Assembly: GCA_033558025.1 (NCBI GenBank) | Contig: JAUCEF010000003.1 | Coordinates: 2,940,001-3,004,000 of the forward strand | Source of the DNA: Phytophthora sp. 'mugwort' | Taxonomy: Eukaryota; Oomycota; Peronosporomycetes; Peronosporales; Peronosporaceae | Direction: 5' to 3' | Length of the DNA: 64,000 bases | Shown here: piece by piece, positions 22,771-34,184 of the stretch | Numbering within the stretch: position 1 is the first letter of the stretch | Layout: each line of letters opens with the position of its first letter | Notes under the pieces: model-generated | What the model saw: only the letters and a program-made list of their open reading frames with translations | What the model was told of the DNA's origin: nothing | Database searches by the model: none | Made by a program: the position numbers and the translations under genes

Positions 22771-24599
22771 TAATCTTGGGTTACATTGGGGGATCAAGGC
22801 TACATTATAATACATTCGGATTGGGCCTTTGTGCGTTTTATTATCCAACCAATTCGGCCGGCAGAATTAGTCCGACTCGGCATAGCCACGCCTAATCAGC
22901 ATAGTTGTGCACCCAGCGCCGTCCATACATTTCCCACACGTCTAAGCTGAATTCTGCCTAGTGCACAACTTCTCCACCACAGGGTGCACCGCAGGGTGCA
23001 TGATGCGGTTTGGCACGTTGCAGATCATTTTGGTAACCTGTACGCTCGGGATAACGCGAGGAAAAGGAGAAAAAAATACCTGGTGGAGAATAGCAACTGA
23101 GGGACAACAAGTGGTTCCGAGGTCGCAGCGGTGTGCGTCTCAGGAAAGCTTACATCAGCCTGAGAGAGTCGGAGCGTAGCATTTGTATGGAACAGCACCC
23201 AGATACGACGTTCCCAGACATAACGGATGGCGTTGTAGACGAGTGCTTCGAGTAGTTACAAGTGCGTCGACAAGACCATTTCGAGGGAACCGAGCACGAG
23301 TAAACACAGCGCAACATGTGTTGACTTTAGTGCTTCAACGCCAGCAGTTTATCACATGCAGCAGTTTCACTCACCTTCTTTAAGTAAGGAAGATTAACGA
23401 CTTCAAGACAAGGTGATCCGACTCCGCAACGCATGATCGAAATACCACAAAGAGGCCATAGCGGAGGATCTCATCCGTTTGAGTCCGGCTTACACAACGG
23501 AGACATGTCATCGCTCAAACGCTGCTGCAGCAGCTGTCCAACATGCTTTTCTTCACGCGCGTTCGTAATATGTCGCTAAACCAGTGAAAAAGCATTTGTA
23601 GTAGTGGGTATCCGCCTCGGCGATGCTCTGGCTGGCGTTTGCGGGGTAACAAACGTTATCTCAGAGACCGAATTGTTAATAGAGCCCTTATCAAGGCCAG
23701 AATTGACAAGATTTAACAGAATTATCGAGATGTAGTAGATGCTGCGTATACGTTATGGGCAGCAGCTGCGTATAGGTTATGGGCAAAATCAAGCTGTCAA
23801 AGGGAAACAGATTCGCCCCTGGGTGATACCAACCATCGATGGTTTGGGAAATCTCGTGTGATACCACATCGGAAGGACTACTTCGATGCTGTTTAGCCAC
23901 TGATGCTGTTAAATAGTCACTGAAAACCATAAAAAGGCAGAGTATTGTTGGCAGAGGCATAACAAGAAAACATTTAGCCGCGTCGTGTTTGCACATTTTA
24001 AATATCCGTGTAACCGATCGAAAGCAGGAAACAAGGGAACCAGTTGAGCTATATATTGCGGTAGAATGCTACGTATTTGCTGTGTGTGTGGGGGGGGCTT
24101 CAAATATTGTTATTGATTTGTCCGAGCTGGACCTGATGAAAGTCGTCGTCCTATCCCCTGCTTTCCACGTGTAATTTTCTTTGCCCTCATGCGCTTGCTG
24201 GTTTCGGACCCACAAATTGTCGTTGCCGCAATGCGCACAGCAAGCGGACGCACGAGCTAGATTCTCGGTGATACTGCACGGACACAATCGACGCGCTACG
24301 TCGATGTGGGTGAAAATTTTGCTAGTTTTGAACCGCCCTTCCAACCATTGTCCTAGTAGTTCGCAAAAGCTGTTGTGCGAGGGTCGGCTTTCCAGCTCAT
24401 AAGAACTCCGTCGCGGTAGTAGCAGAATTCTTCCTCAGTGATGCTAAAGTGCATGCCATAGATATACCGCAAAATAGTGCTCACACACTCGGTAGGTATC
24501 TTCTTGTGAACAATCTCAAGAACGTGAAAATAACACATGAGGTATGTGGAGGTCGAGTCGCATCCGAACACCACGGTGACGCATTGTATTGCGCATTTT
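22771..24599. other. gene-poor stretch
   Basis: No conserved gene is recognised. Frames are short and mutually inconsistent. A GGCCGGCAGAATTAG / GAATTCTGCC pair near 22855-22960 is the only inverted similarity noticed. Confidence 0.4.
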
Positions 24600-25703
24600 C
24601 AGGCTCACGGCAAATGAGAGCTGCAATACCTCCCCCTACTGTGATGTACACCCGACGAAACGACGCCAATGCCATAGCGTCGAAGAACGGCGTCTCGACG
24701 CAGTGCGACGTACTGCTGGCCGGACGGATCCAGACGCTCAAATCTCGAGGGAGACGTGAGGTAAGTGGTTGGTCTCTTCCAGTGCCTGCACACGCCTCAC
24801 GCCGTTCCTGGCAGCCCGCCGCGTGGATTGGGCGAGCTGCCGACATGTCATTTCCATCGACGCGGCGCTCTTCGCGTCAGCCTTCGCCGCTTCGACACAT
24901 TTGGGTCGTCCGGATGACCCCTGCTCCTGCTGACGGGGTCCTTGCGCACTGTCGACGCTGCTTTGTGGTACAGGGACCCTCCTCTGCTTGCGGAACGTCT
25001 TTCACTTGAACTCTGCTTCAGGATACGCCAGCAATGCGCGCTCGCTTTGCATTTTGCTTGGATCTCTTCGGCGGTTGATTGGAGTCGTTCTCCGCTTCTT
25101 CCACACCGTCTACAAGAACAACATACGTTTTGGTTTTTGCACGAGCAATTCGATCTTCGGTGATCAAGCCAGAGATCACAACCGCCTAAGCTGCCGCCGT
25201 TGCAGCAACGAACTTGCTGACTTTAGTGTTGATGGTGCCCACTTGCTCTCCAACGAGCGGATCGAACGCTCCTCCGCTTCCTCTCTCATCGCCTTGCCAA
25301 AATGCTCCCACATGCTGCCCCGGAAGGTGCCCGATGTCTGGTTGGTGCCGATTGCCGCGTATTGGCCAATGATGAGATAGGATCTGCATAGATACTTCTT
25401 CTCAAGCGTGGAGAAAGTTGTTGCTCTGGTGCGTGTCGCCATCCTACCACAGAAATAAAGAGCGACGGTGACCACGTACGCTAGGACCCTTTCTATAATC
25501 TCGTACCGGAATCTGCTTCTGCTAATCGCTTGGTTGGTCTTCTCTTGCGTCGAATCTTGGAGCAAGCCACCAAGTCGTTTCCTTTGGCTTTCCTTTTGAG
25601 TTTGCCGCGAGGTTTCCCGCGCAAACTGATAAATATCTGAAAACTGTACTGATAATTTCTGAGGATTCCAACACTTCAAAAGCGGCCTCAACCCTGCATT
25701 CAC
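24600..25703 (-). pseudogene. Myb/SANT-like (NAM-associated type) protein remnant
   Basis: The minus-strand frame at 25176-25703 includes EKKYLCRSYLIIGQYAAIGTNQ followed by TFRGSMWEHF and SLESKW. This matches the pattern of Myb/SANT-like proteins that accompany PIF/Harbinger transposons (LCRSW..IS.....G..Q....FW..I...F....S...RW). The 121-codon frame at 24481-24846 on the same strand may be part of its C-terminal half, after frameshifts. It is probably a dead relative of transposon-associated DNA-binding proteins. Confidence 0.45.
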
Positions 25704-25896
25704 GTGCTCTTTACAGGGGAGAATCGATTATTTGGCGTGGCATTTTTACAGTTTTGCAGTTTACAGGGCCCCGGTGAGGAAATATTTTTTTCCGGGAAAT
25801 TTATCCTAATAAATGTTAAATAACATAAGTGTGGTCTACACTGATATGACGTCTACCACACACATTTCCCCTTGTGACGTCGCCCAGCCAGACACC

Positions 25897-26730
25897 ATGT
25901 CGGCCGCCATCGAGCAGCGCAACCAGGACGCGACTGTGTACGTGGGCAACCTGGATGACCGCGTTACGGAAGAACTCCTGTGGGAACTTATGCTCCAGGC
26001 CGGCAGCGTGTGTAACGTGCACATGCCGCGCGATAAGGTCTCGGGCGCGCATCAGAACTACGGCTTCGTCGAGTTCCGCACGGAAGAGTGCGCCGAGTAT
26101 GCAGTCAAGGTTTTAAACATGATCCAGCTCTACGGCAAGGTGATTCGGGTGAAAAAGGCATCAAACGACCAGAAGAACGTGGACGTGGGTGCCAACCTCT
26201 TTTTAGGCAACCTGGACACGGAAGTGGACGAGAAGCTGCTGTACGACACCTTCTCAGCCTTCGGAGGCATCATCGAGACCCCAAAGATTATGCGCGACCC
26301 CGAGACGAAGGCCAGCAGAGGATTCGGATTCGTTAGCTTTGATTCGTTCGAGGCGGCTGACCTGGCCATCGAGTGTATGCACGGCCAATACTTGTGCAAC
26401 CGACAGGTTGTGGTACAGTACGCCTTCAAGAAGGACAGCCAGAATGAGCGACATGGATCAGAAGCGGAGAGGCTTTTGGCCCAGAGGAACCCCAATAAGC
26501 TCAAGCCTCATACCATGTTTGCATTTACAGCGGCCAATGGAGGGGCTACACCGGGAGGAGTCATGCAGGCTCCTCCTCCACCACCGCAATTTGTTGGAAT
26601 TGCTCCGGGTTATATGGGGATGGTCCCTCCTCCGCCACCTCCTCCGGCGACGATGGGGATGGCTTACCCGCCTCCTCCGCCAACAGGGATGATGGGGGTG
26701 CCGCCTCCGCCCCCACCTCCCACGAGATGA
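25897..26730 (+). CDS. SF3B4: splicing factor 3B subunit 4 (SF3B4/SAP49/Hsh49)
   Basis: This protein of about 277 residues has two RRMs followed by a Pro/Gly/Met-rich tail. RRM1 begins [16 protein letters not shown]2 contains [20 protein letters not shown] and GFGFVSF. The linker after RRM2 ([21 protein letters not shown]) is a signature of SF3B4. The protein is the U2 snRNP SF3b component that contacts pre-mRNA upstream of the branch site. The start at 25897 ([20 protein letters not shown]) matches the conserved N-terminus; an in-frame ATG at 25813 would add 28 unconserved residues. It is intronless. The tail has several poly-proline blocks, as in other eukaryotes. Confidence 0.93.
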   Translation: MSAAIEQRNQDATVYVGNLDDRVTEELLWELMLQAGSVCNVHMPRDKVSGAHQNYGFVEFRTEECAEYAVKVLNMIQLYGKVIRVKKASNDQKNVDVGANLFLGNLDTEVDEKLLYDTFSAFGGIIETPKIMRDPETKASRGFGFVSFDSFEAADLAIECMHGQYLCNRQVVVQYAFKKDSQNERHGSEAERLLAQRNPNKLKPHTMFAFTAANGGATPGGVMQAPPPPPQFVGIAPGYMGMVPPPPPPPATMGMAYPPPPPTGMMGVPPPPPPPTR

Positions 26731-26919
26731 AGAGACGGTAGGTAGCTGGATGGATGAATTCAATGCTAGCTAGCGATTTCCTGCTATCAGAAGCGCATTG
26801 TGTTAAGAGGTCACTGACCATTTTTGCAGACGGTTTGCGGACCGCTCAGACGTCGCCGGCGGCTCTTCGCTTCGGATCCGGCCCATTTCGACTTTGTGCG
26901 CGCTGGAGCAGAAACTGCG

Positions 26920-28175
26920 ATGGCGTCCACGAATCAAGAGCAGGCGACGCGAGAAAAGCTGACCCGTGTGTATTCGATTGAGAGTGTCAAACTCAATGGC
27001 GATGCGTCGGCATTGAAGCCAACAGAACGTGGAGGCGCGACCTTGACGCAGGTATCTTTCAGCAAAGCTACCAAGTGGTTGCGTTCCTGCTGTGCTGGAA
27101 TGTTCATCTTCTGTTGTTCATAACGCGTAGGTGGAAGAAAGCGGAGCGATCTATTTAATCGGAGGCGCCACTCGAGAAGGCGTCAGCTTCGGCGACGTGC
27201 ATCGTTTCGATTTATGTGGGTCTACCGCGTGAACAAGAACCGCATCACGGCCAGGCGAATGCTAACTTCTGCGTCGTGTCTTGCATAGTTTCACGCAGAT
27301 GGACATTTGTCAAGCCGTCAAGTGGCAGTTTACCACCAAGAAGTGGTCACTCTGCTGTCGCTTTTGGTACCCAAATCTGCATTTTTGGTGGTCTCGATGC
27401 CGCTGGGAGTGAAATCTACAACGACGTCCAGATCTTTGATACGCAGACAACTTCATGGACGAAGACTACAGCAGCAGGCGAAGTTCCTCTTCCTCGGAAT
27501 GCGCACGCCGCAGTTGCTTTGCCAGAGAAGGACAAGTCTATAAAATCCCGAAGAATGCTGGTGTACGGCGGATCGTCGCCTGAATGTGGCGCTTTCAACG
27601 AGCTTTATCTTCTGCATATTCCACCTGAGGGAGTTGAGCCGATGCGGTGGGAGAAACTCAACTCGACCGGTGAAATCCCAGAAGCCCGAGAACTTCACTG
27701 CGCAGTGCTGCAGTCTGCTAACACAATCTGCTTTGCTGGTGGACGCAACTTGGACGGCAAAGTCTGCACGGACATGGCGCTGCTTGATACCAGCAGCTGG
27801 ACGTGGCAGCTTGTGCCAATTTGTGAGTGGAATCGCTGCTCGCTAGTCGCTGGAGTTCTCGATGACGACCTTATTGCCTTTGGTGGCTGGGATGGAGGAC
27901 GAATTTGTGGAGACTGTTGCCGCTATTCCGACGATAACGAGTCTTGGCTGCCAGTGAGGACAACAGACCGTAACGACAATAAGTACCCGGCAAATCCGTC
28001 GTCATCGGACATTCCAGAGAGATTTGGCCATTGTGGCACGATTGTGTCGATTAAGACGACATCAGCAACAGCAACAGAGAAGACTCGACATCAAGGACTG
28101 TTGATTTTCGGTGGAATGAATGCAGAAAACGATTTGAATGACCTCGTCCTGATCTCGCGAACTCAGCCAATATAG
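26920..28175 (+). CDS. kelch-repeat protein, three exons
   Basis: Exons are 26920-27051, 27131-27215 and 27289-28175. The two introns (27052-27130 and 27216-27288) have GT-AG ends and keep frame, giving about 367 residues. Kelch blades are visible: IYLIGGATREG, QICIFGGLDAAG, MLVYGGSSPECG, ICFAGGRNLDG, LIAFGGWDGG and LLIFGGMNAEN, each followed by Trp about 20 residues later. The fold is a six-bladed beta-propeller with no extra domain, so it is probably an adaptor or scaffold. It lies 190 bp downstream of SF3B4 in the same orientation. The start ATG at 26920 is inferred from frame continuity; an upstream in-frame ATG at 26824 is possible. Confidence 0.85.
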
Positions 28176-28319
28176 CAGAGGATGGCTACCAGACAACACA
28201 GTTGGAGAACTTGAACATAAAAAAAAATGAGGTCCTTAGAAGCAGAAAATCTTGAAAGTACTAACTCCAGTCCCTTGCCATACTGCAACACCTTTTCACA
28301 TTGGCTGCATCCTGTTTTT

Positions 28320-28800
28320 GGCTCGTTTAGATAAACTCTAAAAATAAAAAAATAATATAATTATACTAAAAGGAAAAGGTGCTAACCAACCACCTAAAAA
28401 TAAAATCGTAGTTAAACTACTCATCAATAACATATTAGCATATTCACCTAAAAAATTAATGCAAAACCCATTGCAGAATATTCTACATTATAACCTGAAG
28501 CTAATTCAGCTTCACCAAAAATGAAAAGGTGCGGCACCTATTTTTAAATAAAATACCAACTAAAATAAAAATTAATCCATAAGATAAACTAATTAATATC
28601 CATGTAAAATTTGAACTTAAAGTTAAAACCCAAGGAAAAATAAAAACAGCTCCTAAATCAAAAATAATAAAAAGACAAAAAACATTTATTAAAAAGAATA
28701 TTAAAAATAATATAGTTAAAGTAATTATATATTTTAATTTTAATAACAATAATTTATATATTTTTAACTGTGGGTACAACTGATTATCAAATATTGTATT
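28320..28800 (-). other. nuclear insertion of mitochondrial DNA (NUMT), nad3/nad2/nad1 mosaic
   Basis: A sharply AT-rich block encodes pieces of mitochondrial complex I genes on the minus strand. About 28545-28760 resembles NAD3 (IIFDLGAVFIFPW, with Gly where Glu is usual). About 28515-28541 encodes IGAAPFHFW, a NAD2 signature. About 28330-28512 resembles NAD1 ([20 protein letters not shown], then [11 protein letters not shown] and LFLGGW), with a one-base deletion after the FAL segment. The three pieces are not contiguous in any single gene, so the insertion is composite. It lies between the kelch and GH5 genes. Confidence 0.75.
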
Positions 28801-29239
28801 ATAGTAATTTTAATTTTTCACGCTTTTTTTAGATTTTAGTCTGACGATAATGAGCAGTTGCCAACGGGTGCGTGATTCGGTGTTACCATCAAACTTTCGC
28901 CTCCATGCCACAGCATAACCAACCAACGTTGGTAACGTCCTGGAGTTTCGCTTAATAAGTTCATATCACCACTGAATCTGCAACGTCCAGAGACCGGCGA
29001 ACTGACTTCGTTCTTTTCTAATCTTCTTCGCCATGAGCGCTCTATGTCAACTCGATAAAAGTGATATCCGACGCCGAGATGGCTACAAATTACAGTCGTA
29101 ACGACGTCTTTTTAATCGTTTCCAACTCATTAACTTAAAGCGGTTGCACAGTGTCACGAGTCTTTTCCCGATGCGTCGGCCTTGAGCTTTGCTCACGACG
29201 TTTGGCATTCCTCAATTTTGCTCGTTCCACCACTTTTCC

Positions 29240-30885
29240 ATGCGGTTCTCGACTGCGATTCTTGTTGGCGCAGCGCTCGTCCACTCGGTTGATGGATTTT
29301 TGGGTGCGTCATGCCACGTTTGACTCGTTTTTCGCCGTTCTTTTCCTTACCTTTCTGTTATTTTTTTCTGTTCGAATTTAATGCAGAGTGTCGCCAGCCC
29401 AACTATTTGGCCCAAAATGGCAAGATTTTGGCCGTAGATCCCAACGACGCCTCTGTACAGACCGAGATCCGCATCAAGGGAGTGACATGGAGCGGTATGG
29501 AGAAGATTGACATGATCCCAGACGGTTTATGGGGCACTGAGAGTCCAAACTCGCATGGCACACAAGCCACAACCATGTCAAAACTGCAGGATTTCCTCGA
29601 CTCGAACGACTTTAACTCTATCCGACTGTCACTTAATGCCGACTACGTGATCGCGAATCCAGATCCTCAACTTGGTTACATCCACGCGTACGAGAACCCA
29701 GAGCTCACGACATGGGACGACCCCGAACATGTCGATTACATCAACTTCCTTGCTCGTGTGGTCGAGACTCTACAGAACCGCAAGTTGACTGTGCTATTGG
29801 ATATCCATCGACTCACCAAATACGAACAGGACGCCTTCTGGTACACCAACCCGTTTGTAAATGTCACCGAGTCTGGGGCGTACAAGGCAGTCACTTTCCT
29901 GGCTGAGAAGCTTTGTGGCGCTCGGTTCTGGAACATTCTCGGGGTAGATCTTAAGGACGAGATGCTGCGAGCGCAGTGGAATGCCAACCCAGCGGATTCC
30001 GACGAGAGGACGGACTGGCGCCACGCTGCTGGGATTCTAACGGATGCTGTCCTAGAACGATGTCCCCAATGGCTCGTGTTTGTTGGTGGAGCAAGTTCCT
30101 TCACAGATGCCCAACGCTTCCGTGTGGACGAAGACTACGAGCTCAGCAACCACTGGAAGGGCGGCAACCTCAAGAATGCGACACTCAATCCACTCAACGT
30201 GAGCACTGACCATAAAATCGTTTTTGCTCCACATGCTCATGCTCATGGCGTGTCCCCTCAAAACTACTTTTATACGCCAGAGTCCAACTGCACGGACGAC
30301 ATCGAGCAGTTCGAATCGCTCAGTCTCACTGCTACACAAAAGGAGACGCTGTGTGTGGATTTCATTAACGGCACAAAGACCGAGAGCAAATTGGGTTGTA
30401 GTGACTCACACTTTGCCTGCAGCTCGTATGAGCACATTTCCATATCGGAGACTTTAAAGCATTACGAGATAGCGACGGCCGAGGCATTGGGCGGTCTCTC
30501 TGTTGATTCCGACATTCCTCTTGTGTTGGGGGCGTTCAGTGGAGTCTACGGCACAGCGGAACCGCATCAAACCGCCGTACTCGACTATCTCATCGACTTC
30601 GTCGGGTCAGTTCAAGGCGGCTACTTTTACGCGTTGAATCCCGACACTGAACGATATCTTGAAGACTCTGCCGACGGCCAAGCTGGAACCTTTGCAGTGA
30701 CGCACTACGGATTGATGCAGACAACGTCGTGGCAAGAGCCGTACGCCGACCTTCTGGAAGCTCTCCAACGGCTTCCATCGTCTGAAATCCCCTGTTATGG
30801 CGGCAAAGAAACCAGCGGAGCATCTACAATCGCAAGGGACCTGGCGTTCACACTGACGACCATCGTCTTGATATTCCTACCATGA
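29240..30885 (+). CDS. secreted, GPI-type glycoside hydrolase family 5-like protein
   Basis: Exon 1 (29240-29303) encodes the signal peptide MRFSTAILVGAALVHSVDG. An 83-bp GT-AG intron (29304-29386) joins it in frame to exon 2 (29387-30885), giving about 520 residues. The body follows the GH5 cellulase fold order: IRIKGVTWSGME at the first strand, FNSIRLSLN, VLLDIHRL, a strand-4 segment LGVDLKDEM where GH5 usually has NEP, a histidine-rich segment (FAPHAHAHG), and IPLVLGAFSG at strand 7, where the nucleophile Glu is expected. The C-terminus ends in a hydrophobic segment (AFTLTTIVLIFLP) after a Ser/Gly/Ala stretch, as in GPI-anchored proteins. Several N-x-S/T sites are present. It is likely a cell-surface glucan-active or glucan-binding protein. 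The Ala at the nucleophile position casts doubt on catalysis. Confidence 0.8.
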
Positions 30886-31042
30886 AATCGGTCACGAATT
30901 CCAGTTTTAATACGAACAAAAAGGTGTTTTTTCAACTGTCTTGGGAGACGGAATTTCCTGTCCCAGACTCGTTTCGTTTGCTTGCTATTGACTTGTCATG
31001 TGGTCATTTTTCAAAGGTTTGTGACTAACCTCAACGTCTCTT

Positions 31043-32493
31043 ATGTCGTGGCGGCATCCAGGTCAACTTTTTGGTCCCAATCAGCGGGACCGAGCCATGA
31101 TGGAGGAAGTGCTGGAGCTTCTGGCTGCCGACAGCCCCGGTCAAGACGGGCCTGCGTCAACGACTGTCTCCACGGCGGCTAGCAGTACCATCGATAGCGA
31201 CCCCAATCCCGCCATAACGGGGCTGGAGGCCATAGCTGGGCTGACCCACCACTCGTTTGGAGATGACACCAGTCATGACCAAGACGTCGAAGATTGTGGA
31301 GACAAAGTAGGGAGAGTACCACTCGACGGGGATCCTAATTCGCCGTCTAATGGCGACATTGTCGAGGAGAAGGGCTCGAGTAGCCCAGCAGGAAGCAGTG
31401 CAGTGCAGAGGAAGGAACAGGAAGAAGATGCAGCACTAGACGTCATCGAGTGGAACTCAATGTATGCAGCCCCTTGATCCCTAAACTGTCGTATTGTTTG
31501 TATTAACTCGTAAGATTTTGCTGTAGTAAAAAAAGTGTGCGGGATTATAGTGTAGGATAGACTTCTCTAACTTGTATTGGCTCATTGTGATGGCTTGTGG
31601 TTCATCCTATCTAGGCTTCCAGATGGTTCTCCGATCCCCCAAGATCCCAGAACAGGAGCACAATTGCCACCACGGTACGAGACGTTACCGGCTTATGACC
31701 GATCTTCATGGTCCGCACACATAGCGTACGGAAAACGTTTTTTTTTTTAATTGAACACATTACTATGTGGAGGTGGCATAACTTATAATATGCTTTATTT
31801 TTCATACGTAGCCACTCTGGAATGCCTCAAGTCTTTGGTGGGGATCCAGGATTACTGGTACCGGTTCTACCGCCTGCTGCGGGTTTCTCAACGATGTCAG
31901 ATCAAGACGAATTGCCGACTATTGCTTCGCTGAGATCAACAGATTCGTCGCCTGAGAAGAAACCAATTGCAACGTCGTCAGGCACGACGTCGGAGATATT
32001 ACCGACTGGCCAACGCGTCCATGTCATGAATTCAACTGAGTTTGAGGGACTTCGTCGCAAGTTGCGGATGCAGACGGCGTCGCGTCGCTATCGGAAGCGT
32101 AAGAAGGTGAGCTGGCAACGTTGATATTGGTGGGTTGCTTGACCTTAACACTAACCAGAGGGTGAACACTGTACACAGGAGGAAGCTCGACAACAGAAAA
32201 AACAGATCCTCAACCTTCAGACACAGTTGGCCCGCTTAGAAGAGATCGAAGCACAGACGAAACAATACCAGCAACGCTCGATCGAGTCGCTGGAGGACGA
32301 GCTCAAGATTCATAAAGATGAAGTGGCTAGTCTCGAGGAAAAAGTTCAAGACGCAACGAAGGAGGAGCTGGAATGGGTAAGAGAGTTTTCGGCTTGCAAA
32401 TTTTCGTTCTGACATCTGACATTTATCTTTTCGTGTTCTCGTTTGACAAAAATCTGCCAGTTTCACGTGATGAACAACCATCTCCGAAAGTGA
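31043..32493 (+). CDS. bZIP-like transcription factor, tandem copy A
   Basis: The proposed exons are 31043-31461, 31812-32106, 32179-32376 and 32461-32493, all with GT-AG introns that keep frame (about 314 residues). The N-terminus MSWRHPGQLFG...RDRAMMEEVLELLA is shared with copy C. Exon 2 ends with ILPTGQRVHVMN and a basic region (KLRMQTASRRYRKRKK). Exon 3 encodes a coiled coil of 66 residues with leucine-type heptads (LNLQTQLARLEEIEAQ...). The basic region departs from the bZIP consensus: the invariant Asn aligns with Met, and the Ser/Cys position is Tyr. Oomycete bZIPs are known for such substitutions. It is probably a nuclear DNA-binding dimer. Confidence 0.7.
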
Positions 32494-32922
32494 ACAAGCC
32501 TTTGAACAAAGCTGACTGCCAAGTCGTCGACAGAATAGTGCGAGAAATATGACAGATATAAAAGATCGAATCGCCCTCGTTTTGTCACTGAAAAAAATAT
32601 ACTATTTTAGCGATCGCTCAAATGTGGAACAAATAAAATTCAGTATTTTTCGATGGGTAGCAAAAAGGAGCTGAGTCCCTGTTACTAACTTAGACTAGCG
32701 GTACTTCCGATATCTTTGACGTGCTGTCCACGGAATGTCGATGACTCCGGCATCTCGTGATTTTTGAAGATTTATTCTACGACGGCCTTGCACAAATGAC
32801 GAATTCGTTTATGGGACATTAAGCGCAAGTGCTTGCCTTGGTCCCAGACCGAAACCTCCTCTTTAGTCCCTACATATGAGCCTCATTTCCTCGTTTGCTT
32901 CGTCCAGAACGTTCCTCCTCTC

Positions 32923-33907
32923 ATGTCGTCGCAGACACCGCTCACCAACGTCTTTGGATTGACAGAGGACGATCTGCTGTTAATGAACGAGCTGCTGACA
33001 AAGGACATTTCCGACCCCGAAGCTGCTTCTTCAGACCCGAGTAGCTCGAACACCGACGACTTGCGCAGAAACGCAATCAGCTACAATATGACCAATATCG
33101 AGATGCAGACAAACATTTGGTGACTGGAGCATTATCGCTATGGAAGGAGCACCAACGTCTGAGCAAGTTCAAGAAGACGTTGAAGACAAATATCAGGAGC
33201 AGGAAGAGGAGCAAGGTCTAGCCGCTACTCACGAGATCTCACGATCAATGTATGCATCCCCTGTTCCCTCCACTGGATACTTGTACTACATCTTACTACG
33301 ACTTTTTGGATGAGTTTTTTTTTTCTCATCTAAAATTTTCGATCTCGTATCTCCCATTTATCATTGCCTAATTTGTTGTCGTAATTTCGATGTGTGAACC
33401 GGCCTATCTATCTACTGCAGCTGCGGAGAAGCGGCCGACACTGCATCAACGGGGGAAATGAGCGAGGAAGATGCGTTTCCACCAATATCGTTAACACGCA
33501 CCAACTTGGCAACTTTCGACTCTTCTTCGGTTATTCTTCCCACTGGTCAGCGCGTGCACGTCATGAACGACGACCAGCTCAGCGAACTCTATCGAAGACT
33601 GGAAGATCAAACGGCGACGTTTAGCCACGACAACCACAAAAAGGTTCGTCCACCGGGATATCCCGACAAACAAACAAAAACACGTAACTTGGTTTTTGTA
33701 TATTTTTTTCAGGAACAAATTCGTCAGAAGTCTCAACTCCAAGCCGAATTATCTCGACTGCAACAAACCGAAACCCAGCTCAAACGGTACGAACGGCGAT
33801 CAGTGGAGTCGCTGCAAGAGGAGCTGGAAATGCACGAGCTCGAGGTCGCCGATCTCTCGCGAAAGCTTCGGAGTGCTGCTAGAGCGGAGCTCGCTTGGGT
33901 ACGTTGA
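32923..33907 (+). CDS. bZIP-like protein with degenerate basic region, tandem copy B
   Basis: The N-terminus MSSQTPLTNVFGLTEDDLLLMNELL is shared with copy D. Exon junctions match copy A: donor after TCAAT at 33249, acceptor at 33420, then 33421-33643 (PTGQRVHVMN segment) and 33713-33898 (coiled coil LQAELSRLQQTETQLKRYE). The region aligned with the basic domain reads RRLEDQTATFSHDNHKK and has lost most arginines, so DNA binding is doubtful. Between about 33120 and 33135 the first exon needs a frame change that I cannot explain with a clear intron. The last exon is unresolved; reading on from 33898 gives a stop at 33905. Confidence 0.55.
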
Positions 33908-34184
33908 GCGGCTTGTAACTCTTGAACGCCAAATGTTGTTGACAAGAAAAACTGTATTACGCGCAGATCAATTCAATACAATAACCTCCGTAAGTATATG
34001 TAAGATGAGTATTTTCCATCTCCTAGTTTGTTTTGTTTCAAACACCACGTTTTCCTTTCGAGATATTTTGTTACTTTTTAATGGTGTTGGGAGGCGGCGG
34101 CGAGTTTTTTTCTCGCCGCTCTCTTCTCCCAATCTCGCGTACCTCGAGGCTCTTCGTATTTCGTAGTATCAAAATTTTATTTAC

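Noticed and set aside
25813..25896. Upstream in-frame ATG for SF3B4
   Set aside because: The extra 28 residues are not SF3B4-like, and the conserved N-terminus begins at 25897.
27216..27288. Kelch start at 27216
   Set aside because: This stretch has GT-AG ends and joins the preceding exon in frame, so it is an intron.
29311..29386. GH5 start at 29311
   Set aside because: It lies within the intron; the upstream exon supplies a proper signal peptide in phase.
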